Assembly: GCA_023213315.1 (NCBI GenBank)
Contig: JAKCPI010003277.1
Span: 1-64,000 of the forward strand
DNA from: Euborellia annulipes
Lineage: Eukaryota; Arthropoda; Insecta; Dermaptera; Anisolabididae
Length of the DNA: 64,000 nt
Direction: 5' to 3'
Part shown: one piece after another, positions 1 to 11,590 of the stretch
Layout: each line of letters opens with the position of its first letter
How positions within the stretch are numbered: the stretch's first letter is position 1
Notes under the pieces: model-generated
Told to the model about the DNA's origin: nothing
The model's input: only the letters and a program-made list of their open reading frames with translations
Database searches by the model: none
Program-made: the position numbers and the translations under genes

Positions 1-1544
1 GATCTACTCCTTCTATCACACCATCTTATCCAAATTAGTTTGGATGTGTCTGTTTAAGGAAAAATCTTTCTTTTGAGCCCAAAAAAAAATAGAGAGTGAA
101 TCTATAATCATTGATCTCTAAGCTAGAGGCGAGGTGAGTGTGTTGTATTTGAATTTAATTTATTTTTATTTTATAATAATTTTCTTTTCTTACAAAATTT
201 TCTTAAATTATTTTTTTTTTGCAATTTATAGCACAAACGATGAAATAAAATCCTACAAATATACAAATATGTAAGCCGCTAGAAATATAATGTCAAAACA
301 AACTTCATTCATTTAGACCTTTCGTATCCTCAAATACTCAAACTTATGAGTGGTATCATTTGATAAATTTGATAAAACTAATCAAAATTAATCATATTTT
401 GATCGAATGAGGCTAAAGTATGATTAGCAGATAGGCCAAATTGAAAAATTATTTTAATTAAACTTTAAATTATTGAAATAAAATAAATAATCAACTTAAA
501 AGTTTAATAAAACCAAGAAAATGATTTTTTTTTTCACTTGTTTTGTTTGATTTATTGGAAAACTTTATATTTAATAGAATTTTTTATAGTAAATATTTTG
601 AGGCTCCGAATTGTTCTAGGCCAATGTATTTATTTGACCCATGCCTTTTTCTACTTTCCCCTATTCTTCACTCTTCTTTCAATGTAAATTTTATGCAAAG
701 GAGTGTTTTTATTCACTTTATTTAACCTTGACAATTTTTACTCATTTAGTCGTAACCTTTTGTGAATTTATGACCTACCCGGAACTTTTACGTTTATGAT
801 TTTTATATAAGAAAATGATTAGTTTTTTAATGATATTTGGGAAATTAAATATTTTATATTGATATTTAAGATAGGAGGCGTGTTAAATAAATAATCAATT
901 TGAAGTCCTTGGATTTTTACTTAATTTGGAAGATACAATATTTAAATATTTATAAATATTCTTGTATTTTCTTACTATCCGTATTATGGATCAAAGGTCC
1001 AATTAATTAATCCCTTAATTTCCTTTTTGGACTCAAAATAATTTTTATAATGGAGAACTGGAGATATCAGCCAAAGTGGGATTATCCAGGTTAAAATAAT
1101 TTTTATTTTACCTTTTTTTAAGTAATTCCGAAAACATTTTTTGTATCAAAATATTTTGTTTCTTCATTTATATCAGCCACGGGGAGTCCAAATCCCCACT
1201 CCCCCCCCCCTCTCCCATTAAATCTAAAAAATCAAAATAGGCTAAATAAAAATATTGAGAGAGATATATAGTGTTAATTTAAAATGCTGATAGAAATGAT
1301 ACAAAAATATAAAAATATTTACACTCATTGAAATTTTTGACTAGGGGGTAATCACCTGAAACGTGTAAATCCCCGAAAAAAATTCCTGGATTTTAATAAT
1401 TTTTTTTTTTTTTTTTTTTAATTGCAACTTTTTTATTCTGTGTATCAAAAATAAATATAGAAAGGCTTTTGTTTCATCATAATTAATAATTAGCAAACAA
1501 AAGCAAATTAATTAATTTCATAGTAATTAAAATATTATTATGAA
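1..1544. other. AT-rich stretch, no gene recognised
   Basis: No coding region, RNA gene or repeat copy recognised. Contains poly-T/poly-A runs and a short poly-C run near 1200. The 60-codon open frame at 543-725 has the Phe/Ile/Tyr-rich composition expected of random AT-rich DNA. Confidence 0.5.
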
Positions 1545-1652
1545 ATTATTATTAGGAGCCGACAGAAGTTTAGGTTTCGGTTACGGTTTTGGCCAAAAAT
1601 CCTGGTTTCGGCCATAGTTTCGATTCCGGCCAAAAAGAGTATAAGAAAAAAA

Positions 1653-2704
1653 TCTGGTGTGACTGGCGCACAGCACACAACTTTCTCTTACCCTTCGGTA
1701 AGAGAAAGTTGTGCACTGTGCTGGTCACACCAGATTTTTTGTGTCGAGATATATTTAGTTTCCGATAGCACCTTAGTTTCAAACTTGCATTTTAAATGTT
1801 GACTGCTTCAAATAAACTATGGTTATTTTTCAAAATTTTAATCTCATATTTGGACATTTTATACACAATATAGAATCGTAAATAAATACAAAATTTCATA
1901 AGAATTGGAAAAAAAAATTTTAAATGCCTAAAAAGTTCTAAAGGGGACCCCCTTTTGAATCGAAATTAACATACAAATCCCTATAGGAAATTAACATTGT
2001 TCCTATGCGAAGATAAGGTGGAAAGGGAATTTAAAAAGAGTAGAGAGAGACGATAATGTTTGCAAGTGAGAGAGAGACATATATGTTTTCTTTGAAACAA
2101 TTAAAGACACAAATAAATTTAAAAAAAATGGGAATTTAAATAATAATTGATTTTTAATCTAATAAAAAGAAAAAGATTTAAATTCCGTTACCATGGCAAC
2201 CATTTCTATCTTTCCTATGAAGAACAAGAGTAAAGTGGTCTTCAGAAGATTTCAACGGCAAAATGAGAATATACATTTTAAAGAGCATCTAAAAAATAGT
2301 TGATTTATGAATTTTAAAAAAAATCCTTGGAGGGAATTTTGAGAAAATCGAAAAAAACTGAAAAAGTACATCAGTAAAGTACTAGTACTTTTTGGCCGAT
2401 TTTGTTCAAAAGCTTATTTTGAGATTCTTCAAAGGTACCTAAGTTAAATATAAAATTTCAATCCGCTAGCTCAACTCCTTCATGCTAAAAATCTGTCCAC
2501 ACATACAGACGCACACACACACACACACACACACATACATACACACACACACACAGACCAATTTGCGGGACCCACTTTTTTGGACTCAGGGGACCTCAAA
2601 ACATGTATATCCATCAAAATCTCGACATCGAATTTTTGACATGATCGCAATACTTTCTCTCTATATATATATTACATATATACATAGGTAAGAGAAAGTA
2701 AAAA
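1653..2704 (+). mobile_element. HP element, long diverged copy
   Basis: The copy starts with the family hairpin (arms beginning TCTGGTGTGAC and ending GTCACACCAGA, 1653-1737). It ends with TACTTTCTCT...AGAGAAAGTA at 2651-2700. The inner part (1790-2180) is longer than in other copies and largely unmatched. The rest matches: X-box palindrome 2187-2200, AGTACTAGTACT motif near 2375, (CA)n at 2511-2560, and the segment from CTCAGGGGACC to TTGACATG. Non-coding. Confidence 0.85.
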
Positions 2705-2842
2705 CGTCGAATGACTAAAAAAAAGGACCTAAAAAAAAAAAAACCTAAAACCTAAAACCTAAAAAAAAGGTCAAATGATTTTCGCAAGAGGGAAAAATGG
2801 AATGATTGTGACTCATCAAGAAGGAAAATTTACTAAAAAAAA
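2705..2842. repeat. AACCT simple repeat and hAT-MITE-like fragment
   Basis: A (CCTAAAA)n-like tract at 2726-2768 is followed by a segment (2768-2835) that matches the interior of the hAT MITE at 35779-36008 (GGTCAAATGAT...GGAAAATTTACTAAA). It is probably a remnant of that MITE family into which the next HP element inserted. Confidence 0.55.
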
Positions 2843-3545
2843 TCTGGTGTGACTGGCGCACAGCACACAACTTTCTCTTACCTTCGGTAATCGAAAGTTG
2901 TGTACTGTGCTTGTCACACCAGATTTTTTGTGTCGACATGTATTTAGTTTCCGACAGTAGGGTACAATTGAATTCAAGATGTAAAATTTATAAGTATGGG
3001 AAAATATTTATATTTTGATACCATGGCAACCATTTCTCCTATCTTTTCTATGGAGTACAAGAGTAAAGTGGTCTTCAGAAGATTTCAATCACAAAATGAG
3101 AATATACATTTTATAGAGAATCTAAAAAATAATTGATTTTTGAATTTAAAAAAAAATCGTTGGAGCAAATTTAGAGAAAATCGAAAAAAACTGAAAAAGT
3201 GAATCAGTAAAGTACTAGTACTCTTTGGCCGATTTTGTTCAAAAGCTTCGTGTCACGTCCCATGGGGTGCCTAACTTAAATATAAAATTTCAACTTCCTA
3301 GCTCTTTTCGTTCTTGAGATATTTTGTTCACAGACACACACACACACACACACAGACAGACACACACACAGACAGACACACACACAGACACACAGACAGA
3401 CCATGTCGCGAAAACCACTTTTTTGAATTCAGGGGACCTCAAAACGTGAAGATCCATCAAAATCTCGACATCGAATTTTTGACATGAATCCAATACTTTC
3501 TCTCTCTATATATTAACATATATATAGAGGTACGAGAAAGTAAAA
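2843..3545 (+). mobile_element. HP element, full-length copy
   Basis: Near-complete ~0.7 kb copy. It has the 5' hairpin (2843-2930), a GATACCATGGCAAC X-box variant (3017-3030), a CA/GA microsatellite (3330-3402) and the 3' stem-loop ending in AGAAAGTAAAA. The open frame at 3290-3493 on the minus strand is only the translated GT repeat. Inserted inside the hAT MITE 1553-3671. Confidence 0.9.
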
Positions 3546-3679
3546 AAAGTAAATGATATGAATTTTGTATAGGAAATTTTTCGGTTTCGGTTACGGTTTC
3601 GGCCAAAACCAAGATTGAGGCCGAAATTTGGTTTCGGTTACGGCTGAAAATCTTGTATCGGTCGGACCCTAATTATTAT

Positions 3680-4222
3680 AAAGAGGTTTGATATTTTGTT
3701 TTTCATTTACTTCTCCTAATTTTTTATCAAGACTAAACAAAAGATAGAGTTTGTATATTTATTTTGCGCAAAGTATTTGGCCCACGTACGTCTCAGCAGC
3801 CCTGATTAGTAGGACTTCAAAAGATTCTGTGATGCTCAAATATACATAGCCTTATTTTAATTTACATCTCTGGAAGCCCTGAAATTGAATTGGATGCTTT
3901 GCATACTTATTGTGGGAGGCGGGGAATTGAATCTATTAAGATTTGGTTCAATCGATTCAGGGTCGAGTTGAGAGAAACTGAAGGTTGCTTGGGTAGATTT
4001 AAAAAAATAATACATTTTGGGACCGCATAGGTTCAAAAAATTAAGCACAGGTTTGGAAAATTAAAAAAAAATCCAAATAAGAGAGCTAAGCGGTTTAGGA
4101 TAAAAAAATTATTTTTTTCCAAAAAAAACCTAGTTATAATTTTTTCAATATATGTCCAATTTTCTAAAAAAAAATTTGATTATGATGTTCTTTTTTGGAA
4201 GAAATTAAGAATATAGATCTAC
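3680..4222. other. AT-rich stretch, nothing recognised
   Basis: No repeat relative or coding signal seen. The open frame at 3857-4048 (minus) has no splice or composition support. Confidence 0.4.
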
Positions 4223-4237
4223 GTGTATAGGCACATC

Positions 4238-4476
4238 TTCTGTCCTCGCCTTATTCCCGCGATTCGGGGTCGGCGGACCTCAATTTTTCCCTCCAACCCT
4301 ATCTTGCGTTTTTGCGACCGGAAGAAATAGGACAGGCCGGCCCGTCACACGGTCTGACGCCTGTTGAAAAGAGTAAAGAAGAGACAGACATACAAAGAAC
4401 TGAAGGACTGCCCGTCCCAGCTCGGGCAGCTCGTGGTTGCCATCCACGTAGCCACAAGATGTGGGCCCCTGAGCAA
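4238..4476 (+). repeat. GC-rich retroposed repeat with 15-bp target duplication
   Basis: Flanked by an exact 15-bp direct repeat GTGTATAGGCACATC (4223-4237 and 4477-4491). The interior is much GC-richer than the surroundings and contains CCGGAAGAAATAGGACAGG and a CGGGGTCGGCGG motif. A second copy lies at about 60360-60556, matching from the CGACCGG motif to GTGGGCCCCTGA. Both strands give ~80-codon open frames, but none shows a recognisable domain. The long duplication suggests target-primed retroposition; the parent sequence is not identified. Confidence 0.65.
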
Positions 4477-4991
4477 GTGTATAGGCACATCAAAAATTTA
4501 AAAAAAAAATATCTACCGATACTTGTCATTCATTATTTGTTCATATGTAGATAATAGCATAAATTAATAAAAATTATTTTGTTCATTATTCACTTTCAAG
4601 ATAATTGAGAAGAGTTTATTTTTTATTTTTACCCATTAAGTCGTTCTAAAAAAAGAGAGAAGGCTTTAAAAAATATTTTGGAATGATCGGATTTTCTAAA
4701 GATAGATTGAAGGCGGAAACATTTTTTAAAGATATGTCTTTCTCTCAAAGATCTATCATTTATTAACTTTTAAAGTACAGCTGATCTATATTTAAAATAA
4801 ATAAATGCGATATTTTAGCCAAGTCTCTGAGCAAAAAAAAAATCCTCTCTGCTTGATATTCATTCATAAATAGGCCTACCTAGTTTGTATGCCGATTTGA
4901 AAATTGTAAAAAAAAAATTTCAATTTAAAAAATTTACTTCTGTAACAAGATTAATAAATGTTTTCCTTTTTGAATTATTTTTAAATAATAA

Positions 4992-5521
4992 TCTGGTGTG
5001 AGTAAACACACAACAACTTTTAACTTCGGTATTTGAAAGTTGTGTGAACGCCAGATTTTTTAAGTCAACATACACTGTGTATTTAGTTTCCGATAGTATA
5101 TTAAAATCCAACATGTCAAATTTATAATCATAGGAAAACATTTATATTTTATCTTTAAAAAATAGTTGAGTTATGATCAAAATCGTATCAGAATTTTATA
5201 AAAAATCAAAAAAAAAAAAAAAAAAAAAAACCCTACACTTTGTTCGATTTTATTTAAAAGCTTCGTATTATGTACCGGGAAGGAGGGAGAAGGGGGGAAG
5301 GGGGATAACTAATTTAAATATATAAAATTTAAAGCCCGTAATTCTTTCCGTTCTTGGCATATTTTGTTCGCCGAAGGCGGGCTTTACCACTTATAATCTA
5401 TTATTTTTACTTTTTATCTATATATCTAAGTTTCATCAAGTTAATAGTAAAATCGTAGTATATCGTATTTATTAAACAATACTTTCAAATATATTACATA
5501 TATAGGTAAGAGAAAGTAAAA
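4992..5521 (+). mobile_element. HP element, decayed, with Helitron-hairpin remnant
   Basis: The shortened 5' hairpin (4992-5060), the TTTAGTTTCCGATAGT segment and the 3' end (ATATAGGTAAGAGAAAGTAAA, to 5521) are recognisable, but the middle is eroded. At 5371-5391 a CGCCGAAGGCGGGCTTT hairpin resembles the Helitron 3' hairpin at 14160, so the copy was probably interrupted by a Helitron fragment. Confidence 0.7.
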
Positions 5522-6060
5522 ATAATAATCCAAATACTAAAAATAAAATAAACACGTGCTATGAAATTTTGTCCGAATGATGTCATTCCTAGAGTTAAAA
5601 AGGCCATTGCCCTTCTCCTTGCCCTTCTGCTAAAAATATAATAAATTCAGCATAATGCAGGAGATTTATATCAGGATATCATTCAAATATTATTAATTTT
5701 CGTAACACTCGATGCACTCTGTTTAATTAACTTCACCGCTCTATTCGTAATTGGATTTTAGCAAATTTCGTATTACACAAGTCATTATAAATAAATGAGA
5801 ATACGGGAATACAAACTTAATTTTTGGCGAACCGTAATTACCTCTACTCTTGAGAAAAACTCGATATTAACATATTTAGCACAAAATTTTAAATTTCAGT
5901 AGTAATTCACGCACAACAAAAAATTACTAATTATTTTAGATTCAAAATTACCTAACATATCATTTTTCAAAAAATAGAGGGGTGAATTTCTATCTACTTA
6001 TACTTTATAAAAGTAATGTGTCAAGAAATTTTTTTTTTTTTTGAAAATTATATATAATTC
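5522..6060. other. AT-rich stretch, nothing recognised
   Basis: No coding, RNA or repeat signal found. Confidence 0.4.
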
Positions 6061-6262
6061 CCGAGAGGGTCAAATGTCAATTTTGATAATCTGAAAGCCA
6101 AGAGGAGTGAATTTGAACCCCAGGCAGTTGGATGAATTTACTTAAATCATTTGGATACAAATGGAATAAATAAATATGCCTTGACCCCAATATATATAGC
6201 CTATATATCTCAATTATTACAAGTATTGGTTAAAGTCTAAATGCCTACGATGCCGAAAAAAC
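6061..6262 (+). repeat. SINE-alpha fragment (tRNA-derived)
   Basis: Shares the family order: box-B-like TTTGAACCCC, the CAGGCAGT motif, an ATTTACTTAAATCATTTGGATACAAATGG-type segment (imperfect hairpin), a TGCCTTGACCCC motif, then AAAGTCTAAATGCC...TGCCGAAAA. The tRNA head is diverged. The TSD of the hAT MITE at 6280 starts ten bases downstream. Confidence 0.6.
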
Positions 6263-6279
6263 TTATTAGACTATTAGAT

Positions 6280-6539
6280 CATGGGCGTAGCCAGACTTCT
6301 TGTTAGGAGGGGGGGCCAACCCCTCGTTAGAGCGACAGAGAGGGGGTTTGCAATTAATATATACATAGAGTATTAATTATTTATTTAAATAAAAAAAAAT
6401 TAAATTAATGTAGTGAATTGGGGTGTTAAAAAAAATTTCCAATGGAAAAATATATATATATATATTTTTTTTTTAATTTTTAGGACCAGCCAGGGGGGGG
6501 GGCAACGGCCCCCCTGCCTCCCCCCTGGCTACGCCCATG
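6280..6539. mobile_element. hAT MITE (CATGGGCGTAGCCAG family)
   Basis: 260 bp. The 15-bp terminal inverted repeats are CATGGGCGTAGCCAG and CTGGCTACGCCCATG. An exact 8-bp duplication TATTAGAT lies at 6272-6279 and 6540-6547. The interior is low complexity, with G/C runs next to the ends. Same family as 39385-39556. No coding capacity. Confidence 0.9.
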
Positions 6540-6547
6540 TATTAGAT

Positions 6548-8070
6548 GTCCTTTCAGTTTTTTCTTGAAGGGGATTATCAAACAAAATTACTATCTATTT
6601 TTTTACTTCCTTTACTCCTTAGTTAAATATAATTTTATATACATACAGTATATTTATTATTGTAATATTGTAAAAGTAAATTTAAATTTAAAATATCTTA
6701 AAAACACTTCTGCATATATTCCGGTATAATTTTGATATTTTTGTTATTTATTGAAAAATATAAGTTTTAACATGTTTTTGATTAATATTTTTTCTTTTTT
6801 TCACTAAAATCTTGAGTGAAGGGTCAATTGATATCCTTGTTAGCTTTTAAAGTTTTTTTTCTTTTAATTTCTGGTTTTAAATACTTTCTTTTTAATTTTC
6901 CAATACAATTTGTTATGAAGATTAGATAAAAATCCAGGTCAAGAACTTTGTGATAGTAGTACCTTTTAAATTGCTAATAAAAATTTATGTCTATGTAAAT
7001 GAATATAATTTATTTTCAAGATGATTAAATTATTATATTATTGTATCTTGCTTGGAAAAATTATTATTAATTTATGTTGATATTTTTATTTATGCGTAGA
7101 ATTCACTCTTATCTTCAAAGTCATTACTAGCATTTATCATATATTCAAATAGATGTTTTTTTTTTTTTAATTTGTTATTAAAAAGTCTTTCATATTTTAA
7201 TATTTATAATAAGCAAATTTCTTCTTCTTAATATAATTAAAATTTATTTTAAAATTATCATTGAATTTTATTTATTTATTTTTTTTTATAAAAAGACTTC
7301 ATTGTACAAACAAGAAATTCTACTGAATGACATCTGAAACAGGCAACATTCATTCTTCCTTAGGGAGAGAACTTTGTAATTAAATAAATAATTTTTCGAT
7401 AATAAAAAAAAATTTTGAATAAAACTAGTTTTATCTAGTCTCTATATTTATAGAAAAAAATTCGACCTAGAAAATATACCAAAATATTTAATTCTCATTT
7501 GAAAACTCGCCCCCTTTTTTATTCAATTGGTTTGTAATTAATTTTATTCTTATTACCTTGAATATTTATGGTACTTTTTAAGTTATATAACAGCCAATTC
7601 ATTTGTAACTGGATACACATTTTACTAATTTTAACTCAAAATATTTCAAAAATCATATATTATTGATCAAATCAATTGTAGTAAAGACAAATACCCATCC
7701 ACAAAATTCTAATTTGGCTTGCCCTATTGAGATTTATTTAAATTTCAAGTGCTGTAAAAGATTCTATAACCACTCTGAATCTAGAATCTTTTGTTACTAT
7801 CAGTTAAATATTTGGTAACCAATTGAAGTTAACACTTCCATATTTTCCGTGGAATGATACCCATTTATAACCAAAATATAAATTAAATCCTTGTCTGGAT
7901 TTATAATAGCCAATATTTATTATTATAATAGGAAATAAATACTTTGATGGTTGTTAGTGATAAAAAAAACACCGTAATATTTTTAAATCCCTAGTTATAG
8001 TATTAGTTGTTGTGTTGGGTAATGTTTTTGAGAAAAAGGCGAGTTGTATTAAAGAGAAACCAGTTTTCTG
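6548..8070. other. Very AT-rich stretch, nothing recognised
   Basis: Long A/T-dominated unique sequence with poly-T and poly-A tracts. No frame, splice pair or repeat relative was convincing. Confidence 0.4.
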
Positions 8071-8104
8071 AACCATGGGAGTTGAAGTTGAACCTCGTGC
8101 AAAG

Positions 8105-8105
<1 letters not shown>

Positions 8106-8140
<35 letters not shown>
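8106..8140 (+). repeat. (GA)n microsatellite
   Basis: About 17 GA units, GC-richer than its surroundings and directly upstream of the first-exon candidate at 8211. GA tracts are common near arthropod promoters and bind GAGA-type factors in insects; a promoter role here is inference. The two minus-strand open frames of ~125 codons across 7954-8386 are produced by this dinucleotide repeat and are not counted as genes. Confidence 0.8.
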
Positions 8141-8142
<2 letters not shown>

Positions 8143-8210
8143 CTTGTGCACGCGCCCGTTTCTCAATCGATAAATAAAGCCAAGAGAGTTCTGGAGCCAG
8201 ACTCTGAGAG

Positions 8211-8296
8211 ATGAGCAGACAGGCCAAGGGCTGGTCAAGGGATCTTTCAAAGGACCAGAGCCGGCTCCAGAACAACGAACGAGAAGGGGGGAACAA
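8211..8296 (+). CDS. candidate first coding exon (hypothetical)
   Basis: The ATG at 8211 opens 28 codons plus two bases (MSRQAKGWSR..., ending NEREGGN). An in-frame TGA lies two codons upstream, and a strong 5' splice site GTAAGA follows at 8297. The exon is about 50% GC in a ~25% GC neighbourhood, hydrophilic and rich in R, K, Q and N, with no recognised domain. Without splicing the frame ends at TAA two bases into the intron. The exon ends in phase 2 and could join the acceptor at 16146, which begins in the matching phase, but that 7.8 kb intron is only inferred. It could instead be a 5' UTR or lncRNA exon. Confidence 0.3.
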
Positions 8297-8302
8297 GTAA
8301 GA

Positions 8303-9860
8303 CCAAGCACAATAGCATACACACACACAAAACCATATCTTGATAGATCTTTTATGCAAAATATTGTAGAAAGTTAGGAAACACATATTTTAAATTTTGT
8401 ATAAGTGAGGTGAATGACTTTATCGTATATTGCAATGTTTCCTGAACATTACAGGCTGATTTGTGTAATATTATTACGAGATGTAAGTTGATATTTTAGC
8501 TCTCTTAGCAAAAGCAAACTATCATAGGAAAAAATATCATTCAAATGCAAAGTAAATACTTATAACGGAATATATCCAATTCTAATCTTTTTGTGCTTCA
8601 TAAAAAAAAACCTATGATATTTTTCTATGAATAAATTAATCAAATTTAAATTAATTTTTAGTTAATTCTCGATCTGGCTCAACTGAATGAAAGTAAATAT
8701 TATAAAAATTTATTTATAATATTTTTTTGATTGAACTGATTACAAAAGAACCTATTTGTATTAATGTAATTTTATCAAATGTACACTACAAAGCGATAAA
8801 AATCAAAAGACCCACCCCAAGTATTGAAGAATAAAACGAGTATAAAAGAAATAAAAGATTAATAGGGGAATAGATTTCTATCTAAAACAAGATTGATACG
8901 CCTGCTATTCTCAACACAAGTTTTTTTTACCCATCCATGGGATTCACTCTAAATAATGTGTGAGCTAACAATATAATAGAAAAATTTTATTCTGACCTTT
9001 CATATATACCGTCTCAGTTATTATCTAATCAAGAAAATAAATAAATAATTTAACTATAATAAGTGGAACTTAAAAACCTAATATGAAATTTAAAATAAAT
9101 TATCTTTTATATAAAAGGTGTCTTAGAGGGGCTTAAATTTTCAACTTTATTATAACCTGCTTATTATTGGATTATATAAATAAGGTTAAATCGTTGGTAA
9201 TTTCTTAATCATACTTGTAACAAATTTGTTAAGTAATAAATGGATAAAAAAATTTATAAATATATCTTAAAAACTCAAAGTATTATTTTTGAAACTTCAA
9301 ATTTCAAATATTGATAGTTAAAAATTAATTACTATTATCACATATTTAAACTACCAAAAAAATTTTAATTAAAAAAAAAAATATATTTAAGTCTTATTTT
9401 TTTTTTTTTTTTTAAGCATAAACAATAAAAAAAATGTCTTTTGTAACAATTAGTTTCCCCAGATTAACAATTGAAAATTTACAAAAAGAAATCAAACTTT
9501 AGGCCCTTTCCCGAGTTTTATTAATCTTAAAATACCAAGAATAGAAAATAAAAAATTTAATCTATCGCAAATGCAACCATAAATGATTAGCATATGAAAA
9601 AAATTGTATTTAATAGGCCTATCCATAAAGAATAACTAAATATTTTCCACCTCAACATATTTCAATATTATAATATCTTTAGGAAAAATAAAAAATACCT
9701 TAATCGAATCTCCAAACCTTATAATTTAATCTTCGAAAGCGTGTAAAATTTATTGTTAATGCTTTGAATATTATTTTTTTTAATATTCCGAAAGTATTTT
9801 TATTTTGTTTTTATATAGAAATGTTTTTTTAATTTTAATAAAAAGAGCGGTGACTGATAT
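8303..9860. other. AT-rich stretch, nothing recognised
   Basis: Unique AT-rich DNA with poly-A/T runs. No supported gene or repeat. Confidence 0.4.
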
Positions 9861-9928
9861 AGTAATTACGAATATTACAAGATGAGAGAGAGGATCTAAA
9901 ATTTCAACAGTTCATTAGTTGTTGCTGC

Positions 9929-10039
9929 TAAGAAAATATTTTATCAGATGCGGAAGAGTTTTATGAAAAAAAGCCAGACTTAATTAATTCTTTTATGGGA
10001 ATTTTGTTTAGTGAAAAAATCCTGGGAAATTTAAGATAA
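9929..10039 (+). other. weak open frame with protein-like composition
   Basis: After an AG acceptor-like site (GCTGCTAAG) a 35-codon frame reads LSDAEEFYEKKPD... to a TAA at about 10037. Composition (D, E, P, G) is better than random AT-rich DNA, but a frame this short is expected by chance. No family recognised. Confidence 0.12.
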
Positions 10040-10550
10040 AGATAATGAATGCACTATTAACAACTAAAAACTGTGTTAATTAAAATCAATTTTAATTATT
10101 TTTTTTAAATCTTTGCGATAAATTATTTCAATTAGTCCTTTTAATTTTACCAGACATTTAATTTTGCAAATTTTTTATACACCTCAATTCTTAATTAGAT
10201 TAAAGTTGCCGTGTCTTAATAGATAATTAGGGAAAAGTCAAATTCATAGTTTCATTTTTTTTTCCTGAATCTGCCTTATTTTCCTCCCCAAAATTAAGTT
10301 GAAAATAGTTTTTAACGTTTCAATGGCAATTTGAAAAAAAAAAAAATTGTAATAATAATGTAATGCGCAATTACAAGATAGGGCAATCGTTTTTTTTTTT
10401 TCAACTTAAGAGGTTTTGAAATTTTTTAGATATAATATTCTGAATCATAGTCAGAGAGAATGATGAAATAAGATAGTGTAAATCAAACCACCTAATGATG
10501 TTTTTTTTATGAGAATCAACATTTAAAAGGGAATTTCTCCATGAAACAAA
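10040..10550. other. AT-rich stretch, nothing recognised
   Basis: No supported feature. Confidence 0.4.
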
Positions 10551-10554
10551 AAAA

Positions 10555-10622
10555 TCTGGTGTGATGGTAGCACAGCACACAACTTTCTCTTAACTTTGAT
10601 AAGAAAAAGTTGTGTAATATAT
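10555..10622 (+). mobile_element. HP element, solo 5' hairpin fragment
   Basis: Left arm TCTGGTGTGATGG...CACAACTTTCTCTTA and the start of the right arm (AAGAAAAAGTTGTGTAA). The outer right arm and the rest of the element are missing. Confidence 0.7.
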
Positions 10623-11045
10623 AAAACTCGGAAATATTTAATGAAATAATATTTAAGCGAAAAATTATTTTTCAATTTTCGAGTCTCACTGGGCCTGATC
10701 TATATTTTTATCTGCACTACTTTTTTCCATTTCAAAATTTGGTTTTTTTGTACCCGAGGTATAGAGTTTATTTTACCCTACCGTTGTTTTTTTTACCCCA
10801 CCCACATATTTACTTCTCCCGTCGCGCCCTCTTTTGAACCCTTCCCAAAAGGGGTGTGTCCCATATTTTAGCTTTAGTAAAATACTGTCATCAGCAGCGA
10901 GCATCTAAAATAAGATTTCTGGATATAGTCAAAGTATCAGATGTACATTACATGAGTATAAATTCTAGAAACATTTATATAAGCTTATAAAAAAATACAA
11001 TGCTAAATAGATAAAAATTAAAGTTAATATAATCTCGTTATATAC

Positions 11046-11139
11046 CTTTAATTCACGAAATAATGAGCTGAGGTCATGCAGACGCACTGATCCAATATCA
11101 AGAAGCACCGCTCATTTTAAAAAGTTTTCAAGAAAGGAT
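11046..11139 (-). other. splice-bounded, non-coding exon candidate
   Basis: On the minus strand a textbook acceptor (T-rich tract then TTTGCAG, just above 11139) and a donor AAAG|GTATAT (exon end 11046) bound 94 nt. All three frames contain stops, so it would be a UTR or lncRNA exon. The plus strand has an open frame here (NELRSCRRTDP...), so assignment is uncertain. Confidence 0.2.
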
Positions 11140-11344
11140 CTGCAAAGAAAAAAATTATTTAAGTAGCCTATATACAGTATATTCAAAATTAATTATATTA
11201 ATAATTTGGATTTATTATAGGATCCTGAGTGATCGAATAAAGCTTGCAAATAACAAGTGTATATGGAGCAATTAAAAAAAGAGAAAAAATTTTTAAGATA
11301 ATCAAGGAAAATTATTATTAATACTTCCTCTTAGCCTATATTTA

Positions 11345-11590
11345 TGAAATATATATATAGAGAGAGAGAAAGTATTGTTATAATGTCAAAAATTCGATGT
11401 CGAGATTTTGATGGATATACAGGTTTAGAGGTCCCCTGAGCCCAAAAAAGTGGGTCTCTCAAATTGGTCTCTCTGTGAGTGTCTGTGTGTAATGATTTTA
11501 AGCATGAAGGAATTGCTGGATTGAAATTTCATATTTATGTTAGGTACCCTCCCGGACACTCAAAATACGCTTTTGAACCAGATTTTTTAT
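11345..11590 (-). mobile_element. HP element, 3'-half fragment
   Basis: The reverse complement of the family's 3' half: AGAGAGAAAGTATTG, GTCAAAAATTCGATGTCGAG, GAGGTCCCCTGA, a short GT repeat, TTTAAGCATGAAGGAATT, then the TTAGGTACCC segment. It stops before the AGTACT palindrome. Confidence 0.8.

Larger units (their letters stand above)
1553..3671. mobile_element. hAT-like MITE split by two HP elements
   Basis: The ends are imperfect terminal inverted repeats (left starts TAGGAGCCGAC; the reverse complement of the right starts TAGGGTCCGACCGATA). They are flanked by an exact 8-bp duplication ATTATTAT at 1545-1552 and 3672-3679. Both end segments (1553-1645 and about 3546-3671) are built from TTTCGGTTACGG/GGCCGAAAT motifs. 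The interior is occupied by two later HP insertions. 8-bp duplications are diagnostic of the hAT superfamily; no transposase is present. Confidence 0.8.

Noticed and set aside
4299..4554. ~80-codon frames on both strands over the GC-rich repeat
   Set aside because: Open on both strands, diverged copy at 60.4 kb does not preserve length; treated as non-coding repeat.
7954..8386. Two overlapping minus-strand open frames of about 125 codons
   Set aside because: Both exist because (CT)n has no stops in two frames; outside it they are Phe/Leu-rich with no signals.
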